From Crenothrix sp043729335 (GTDB lineage Bacteria; Pseudomonadota; Gammaproteobacteria; Methylococcales; Methylomonadaceae): a stretch of DNA of 64,000 nucleotides. Both the position numbers and the translations under genes were made by a program. The stretch is taken from contig NZ_JAYTLQ010000050.1 of the NCBI RefSeq assembly GCF_043729335.1, positions 62,001 through 126,000 on the forward strand, in the 5' to 3' direction. The notes beneath the pieces were generated by a model. That model did no database searches. It was not told where the DNA came from and was given only the letters and a program-made list of their open reading frames with translations. Shown in pieces: positions 60,747 to 64,000 of the stretch. Each line of letters opens with the position of its first letter. Within the stretch, counting starts at the first letter, position 1.

Positions 60747-61694
60747 TTATTTTTTACACGTTGCTGGTGCAGATTTAACCGTACGTGCCGCCATTAGTTT
60801 TTCATATTTGGCTTTAACAAGGCAAGGGACTTGTGTGGCAGTTAAAGTGAAAGTACTAATCCAAGCGCCTGATGCACTAGGCTTTAAAAGTACAGGCAAC
60901 CCGACGACAACACCGTTATTACTTTTAATATTTAAACGTAAAGACCTTAGTGCTGCCGCTTTTGCTGCTGTGGCAGCTGTTTTTTTGAATACCAATCGCC
61001 CTGCCATTGTTAATTTTTTGGCAGCCCATTTGGCGCTGTCGATATTAAACTGACTGATGACGTTCTTGGCTGACGCAGGGCGTGCAGGCCAGACAAAAAT
61101 ACTAGTGTTTACTGTATTGGAAAGTTGCGTAGCTCCTGATGCTGTAGTTTCTTTAGCCCTGAAAGTAGCCTTATAGTTTTTGTTCTTTTGTGCTGCTTTA
61201 GGCTTCCATATAAAATTGATCGCAGGCCGATTAGTGCTAGGGATGCTGTATTTTTTGGAAAAACGGTAACCTTTAGGAGCTAAAGGATTGGCCGTGTTGG
61301 TCAATTCCATCGCAAAATTATCGGCTTCCTTATCTTTTACAATTAAAGGAATAGTTAGCGGCACTTCACCAACCTGGACATTCCATTGAGTGTCAACCGG
61401 GAGGAGTACAGGCTTAGCATTACCTGCTAAATTTTTAAGATAGTCACGAAGACCGGGTATGACACCACCCTTTTGCCAAGCTTGAAAGGCGGCTGGTTTC
61501 ACAGTGTCGCGCCCTCCCTCCTGACTGGTATGACAAAGGGTGCATTGTCCTGAAACCTTAAGTTCATCTGCATATTGTGGTTGCCCATAAGCATCAGCCG
61601 CCATCACAGTATTAAAGGCTAAGAATGCAACAGCAAGGATTTTTTGAGATACTTTTTTACTGAAAGCGTCTAAAAAATAATTCTTTTGTATCAT
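60747..61694 (-). CDS. Secreted protein with a single c-type haem motif and Ig-like domain(s)
   Basis: This 315-residue protein has a signal peptide (ILAVAFLAFNTVMAADA) and one CXXCH motif QCTLCHTSQEGG (Cys51 to His55), so it may bind one covalent haem. The remainder (about 85-315) is beta-rich with VPLTIPLIVKDKEADNFAME and GYRFSKKYSI...INFIWKPK, resembling tandem Ig/cadherin-like domains, and two late Cys (PCLVKAKY and PATCKK). A typical Met ligand is not obvious. The TlpA-like gene upstream on the same strand could keep the haem cysteines reduced. The family is not recognised. Confidence 0.7.
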   Translation of the reverse strand: MIQKNYFLDAFSKKVSQKILAVAFLAFNTVMAADAYGQPQYADELKVSGQCTLCHTSQEGGRDTVKPAAFQAWQKGGVIPGLRDYLKNLAGNAKPVLLPVDTQWNVQVGEVPLTIPLIVKDKEADNFAMELTNTANPLAPKGYRFSKKYSIPSTNRPAINFIWKPKAAQKNKNYKATFRAKETTASGATQLSNTVNTSIFVWPARPASAKNVISQFNIDSAKWAAKKLTMAGRLVFKKTAATAAKAAALRSLRLNIKSNNGVVVGLPVLLKPSASGAWISTFTLTATQVPCLVKAKYEKLMAARTVKSAPATCKK

Positions 61695-61775
61695 AAAGAT
61701 TCCTCAAATTAATAAAAAACGCTTGTATATAGCTGCTGCACCCATGGTATTGCAACCATTCCTAATAAACTGAAT

Positions 61776-62282
61776 TTATTTTTTTGCCAATAATTCGGTA
61801 ATTTTCTTTTCTAGTTCGGCGATATCGCCGGCTGTAAAACCATGATGAATATTTTGCACGACACCTTGCTTATCAATAATGAAAGAGGTAGGCATTGATT
61901 CCACCACAAACTTGTCAGCCCATTCGCCTTTAGCATCTGTTAAAACGGTAAAAGCAACAGGAATTTCTTTTAAAAACTGTTCGGCTTTGGTTTTGTCTTC
62001 ATCTAAATTGATGGCGACGACCTCAAAACCTTGCGCTTTGAGTTTTTCATGCAACTTATTTAGTAGGGGAAACGAAGTGCGACAAGGCGCGCACCATGAA
62101 GCCCAAAAATCAAGATAAACCACTTTGCCGGCAAACTGGCTTAATGCGGTAGGTTGGCCTTGTTGCAGGGTAGGCAACGTAAATTGAGGTGCGGCTTGTC
62201 CTACTTCTGTAGCATTCGCGGTAATACTGAGTGCGCCAAGCAATACTGTAAAATAAATCTTTTTTATATTCTTATGCAACAT
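61776..62282 (-). CDS. TlpA/ResA-type periplasmic thiol-disulfide oxidoreductase
   Basis: This 168-residue protein has a cleavable-type signal peptide (FTVLLGALSITANA) and a thioredoxin fold: active site FWASWCAPC (Cys64/Cys67) and cis-Pro in ESMPTSFIID. It lies 81 bases upstream of the CXXCH protein and is a second TlpA-like gene in the window. It is probably specific for that partner's cysteines, by context only. Confidence 0.9.
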   Translation of the reverse strand: MLHKNIKKIYFTVLLGALSITANATEVGQAAPQFTLPTLQQGQPTALSQFAGKVVYLDFWASWCAPCRTSFPLLNKLHEKLKAQGFEVVAINLDEDKTKAEQFLKEIPVAFTVLTDAKGEWADKFVVESMPTSFIIDKQGVVQNIHHGFTAGDIAELEKKITELLAKK

Positions 62283-62832
62283 AATAATTCCAAATAAAAA
62301 AATACAGTTAATGTAAAAAATAAAATTAAAAATGATAGGTCTACTATAGTGTATCGATATTAAGGTCAGCTTAAAATAGCTTCGCTATTTTCTGATGCGT
62401 TTTTTGTCTTACACCCAAAGTGAGTAGATAACGTAGTCACGGCTCTTACCAATAATTAAATAAAATATAATCAAGTATTTAGGGATAACGGTATTCCCCA
62501 TAGGACTTATCTGCAGGAGTTTAATTTGCAACCCTAGCAATAGGGTTTAATAACAATAAGCACCTATTATGCCAAACAATATCTTATTGAATAATAATGA
62601 AAATACATTTTTAATAACAACCAAAAGCATACCTTAATTGCAGTCACTGCAATTAAGGTATGCAAAAATGAGTAGGTTTTTGTATATATTAAAAAATATC
62701 AGCTTATAACTCATTAATGAAAATCTGGCTAGTGGCATTGATTATCCTAGATGCACATTGAAATAATGCGTTATGTCGGCTTTTTTTCATAGTACACTTT
62801 ACTTAAACCTCCCACTATTTTGACGGCAAATC
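62283..62832. other. Structured intergenic region with three hairpins
   Basis: There are 550 bases with no gene. Hairpins: AAAATAGC (62373-62380) / GCTATTTT (62384-62391); AACCCTA (62530-62536) / TAGGGTT (62541-62547); and the 16-bp palindrome at 62627-62663. The DNA is very A/T rich. It separates the TlpA gene from the queD-like gene. Confidence 0.6.
62627..62663. repeat. Perfect 16-bp inverted repeat
   Basis: GCATACCTTAATTGCA (62627-62642) and TGCAATTAAGGTATGC (62648-62663) with a 5-base loop. On the minus strand it is followed by a T-rich stretch. It may be a terminator, a protein-binding palindrome or the remnant of a small mobile element. Confidence 0.75.
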
Positions 62833-63237
62833 ATGTTTACCATTACTAAAGAAGTATATTTTTGCTACGGTCATCGCTTGATGAATCATTCCGGAAAGTG
62901 TCGCCATTTGCACGGCCATAGCGTTAAAGCAGCTATTTCAGTTGCGCAGGAACACCTAAATGATCAGGGGATGGTATGTGATTTTTCTGATATTAAGCAA
63001 TGTGTTGAAGGTTATGTCAATGAATATTTAGATCACAATTTTCTGTTGTATAAAAATGATCCCATTGTGCCCGTACTGATTGAAAATAAAGAGCGTTTTT
63101 TGGCACTTGACGAACATCCCACTGCCGAAGTCATTAGTAAAATGATTTACCAATTTCTTAAAAAATCAGGCTTTAACGTTGTCGAGGTAGTGCTGTGGGA
63201 AACCGCCAGCGCTTATGCCAGCTACAAAGAAAGCTAA
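62833..63237 (+). CDS. 6-pyruvoyl-tetrahydropterin synthase / 6-carboxytetrahydropterin synthase family protein
   Basis: This 134-residue protein of the QueD/PTPS family has zinc ligands His14 (FCYGHRL) and His27/His29 in KCRHLHGHS with Cys23 as the likely nucleophile. His68 in LDHNFLL and Glu in VLWETASAYASY complete the site. It uses dihydroneopterin triphosphate as substrate, giving 6-carboxytetrahydropterin for queuosine or another pterin. No other queuosine gene is near, so a role in pterin cofactor synthesis is equally possible. Confidence 0.85.
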   Translation: MFTITKEVYFCYGHRLMNHSGKCRHLHGHSVKAAISVAQEHLNDQGMVCDFSDIKQCVEGYVNEYLDHNFLLYKNDPIVPVLIENKERFLALDEHPTAEVISKMIYQFLKKSGFNVVEVVLWETASAYASYKES

Positions 63238-63278
63238 TCTGATCAATTGGCAAAGAGATGCAATAGTGTGTATCTCTT

Positions 63279-63899
63279 TCAGGTAGGCTTATTTTTATGG
63301 CGATGCTGTAGGCTTGCAAGACCCACGATGCTCACCCCTAACCAGCCAACAGGTGCAGGTTCTGGCTCTATAGAAGGCTCTATGTTTTTTTCAAGCACAA
63401 TATCCAAATTTTCGTGATTGACGATGCCATTCCAAAATCGAAAATTTAAAGTATCCGGATTATTGTAAACAGGGACATCAAAGTAACGGCATGTGCTGGT
63501 AAGCCTGATTTTTTCATACGGCAAGCCATTACATCCGGCATCAGCTGGCCATAAAGCAATTGACGGGGTTGTGCAATCCACCATCAATTGATTATGATTA
63601 TCAAGTGAGTCAGTTTCAGCCAGTTTAAACAACGACAGGGAGTTATCCTGCGCCAAGAAAATAGCGGATGATTCAAAAGAGTTGTCAAAAAATTTGTTAA
63701 CTAAAGTGACACTGAGGCTATTTTCTTCTAAAGCATTGGGAATGCTGAACCCCGTGGTATTACTTATAAATGATGTCCACTCAGACGGTATTGCGTTTTT
63801 TTGGAGGGCATTAACATAAATAACTGTTGCTAAAACCGGTTTAACTGCCGAAAACATAAGCATTACTGCAAAAATGTACTTAAATCTTCTTTTTTCCAT
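63279..63899 (-). CDS. Secreted protein with PEP-CTERM-like sorting tail
   Basis: This 206-residue protein has an N-terminal signal peptide (YIFAVMLMFSAVKPVLA) and a beta-rich mature domain with two CTT/CRY-type Cys. Its C-terminus has the tripartite sorting layout: EPEPAP motif, hydrophobic segment VGWLGVSIVGLASL, then the basic end QHRHKNK. This is the expected substrate type for exosortase A, whose associated exopolysaccharide genes lie at 5.9-15.1 kb. The gene has its own promoter-like site upstream. Confidence 0.78.
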   Translation of the reverse strand: MEKRRFKYIFAVMLMFSAVKPVLATVIYVNALQKNAIPSEWTSFISNTTGFSIPNALEENSLSVTLVNKFFDNSFESSAIFLAQDNSLSLFKLAETDSLDNHNQLMVDCTTPSIALWPADAGCNGLPYEKIRLTSTCRYFDVPVYNNPDTLNFRFWNGIVNHENLDIVLEKNIEPSIEPEPAPVGWLGVSIVGLASLQHRHKNKPT

Positions 63900-63934
63900 A
63901 ATGCGTTCCAGCGGAATAGATATTTGATATATTG

Positions 63935-63963
63935 GCTATAATTAAAAGGTAGCAAGACATCAA
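63935..63963 (-). promoter_or_regulatory. Candidate promoter of the PEP-CTERM protein gene
   Basis: On the minus strand: -35 TTGATG (complement of 63958-63963), 17-base spacer, -10 TATAGC (complement of 63935-63940). The start codon is about 35 bases downstream. No -24/-12 sigma-54 site was seen. Confidence 0.4.
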
Positions 63964-64000
63964 AAAACTCAATTTTTATTGGCAACAGCCTTGTATTTTT

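Noticed and set aside
60673..61053. 126-codon frame antisense to the monohaem-motif protein
   Set aside because: It lies mostly inside the gene on the opposite strand, whose signal peptide and CXXCH motif are convincing. The rest covers the terminator region.
1..64000. tRNA and rRNA genes
   Set aside because: No T-arm/anticodon-arm pattern or rRNA core sequence was noticed on either strand. A covariance search would be needed to exclude them fully.

Overview
The window reads as a chromosomal segment of a gammaproteobacterial methanotroph or close relative (order Methylococcales). The main evidence is the run mtdB (methylene-tetrahydromethanopterin dehydrogenase), glycerate 2-kinase (MOFRL type) and glyA, divergent from a malate dehydrogenase at 42-46.7 kb. 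That set joins tetrahydromethanopterin C1 oxidation to a serine-cycle-like branch. Exosortase-A-associated genes, a pterin transporter and gammaproteobacterial housekeeping genes (bamD, smpB-ratA-rnfH, lpxD, waaA, dsbD, efpL) agree with this. The assignment is inferred from gene content; no rRNA or tRNA is present.

Layout. 0-5.8 kb: the 5' part of an Rpn-like nuclease, a small membrane protein, lpxD, moaC divergent from moaDE, a DUF2797 protein and a receiver-like protein of unknown role. 5.9-15.1 kb: part of an exopolysaccharide/exosortase A locus (PLP decarboxylase and acyl-CoA ligase on the minus strand; secreted protein, VanZ-like protein, O-antigen ligase-like polymerase, trypsin-like protease and TIGR03013-type sugar transferase on the plus strand). 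The exosortase gene itself is not in the window, but a protein with a PEP-CTERM-like tail lies at 63.3-63.9 kb. 15.3-24.1 kb: housekeeping genes (ispDF, ZIP transporter, pgeF, rluD, bamD, smpB, NSS transporter, ratA, rnfH) plus an isochorismatase-fold protein whose usual nucleophilic Cys is Ser. 24.1-28.9 kb: glycolate oxidase glcDEF with a cation-efflux gene between glcE and glcF.

28.9-37.8 kb is the clear accessory island. It is a type I restriction-modification locus (hsdM, short hsdS, hsdR) with a HEPN/MNT toxin-antitoxin pair directly upstream of and overlapping hsdR, and a REP-associated tyrosine transposase (RAYT) with a local cluster of its REP-like repeats. Two nearly identical copies (about 93% by eye) of a roughly 100-bp sequence sit in inverted orientation at the island's outer edges (28952-29052 and 37692-37791). 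HsdS has only one target-recognition domain and a 2-nt frameshift near its C-terminus. The RAYT gene carries repeat units of its own family inside its reading frame. This is the most interesting stretch.

37.8-46.7 kb: a folate/biopterin-type transporter, a Tat-exported amidohydrolase, a 38-residue lipoprotein, a DUF3597 protein and the C1/serine-cycle cluster. 46.7-48.0 kb: an AT-rich two-gene cassette, an EEP-superfamily nuclease/phosphatase overlapping a small unrecognised gene. 48.2-64 kb: cutA-dsbD-tlpA, fxsA, an orphan heavy-metal-type RND pump, a candidate small RNA with promoter and terminator, efpL, a lipoprotein, waaA, the rpsF-rpsR-DUF2232-rplI operon with a candidate S6:S18 leader, a monohaem-motif secreted protein with a TlpA partner, a structured 550-bp intergenic region, a 6-pyruvoyl-tetrahydropterin synthase family gene and the PEP-CTERM-like protein.

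No CRISPR array, prophage, tRNA or rRNA was seen. Identity figures for repeats are counts made by eye.
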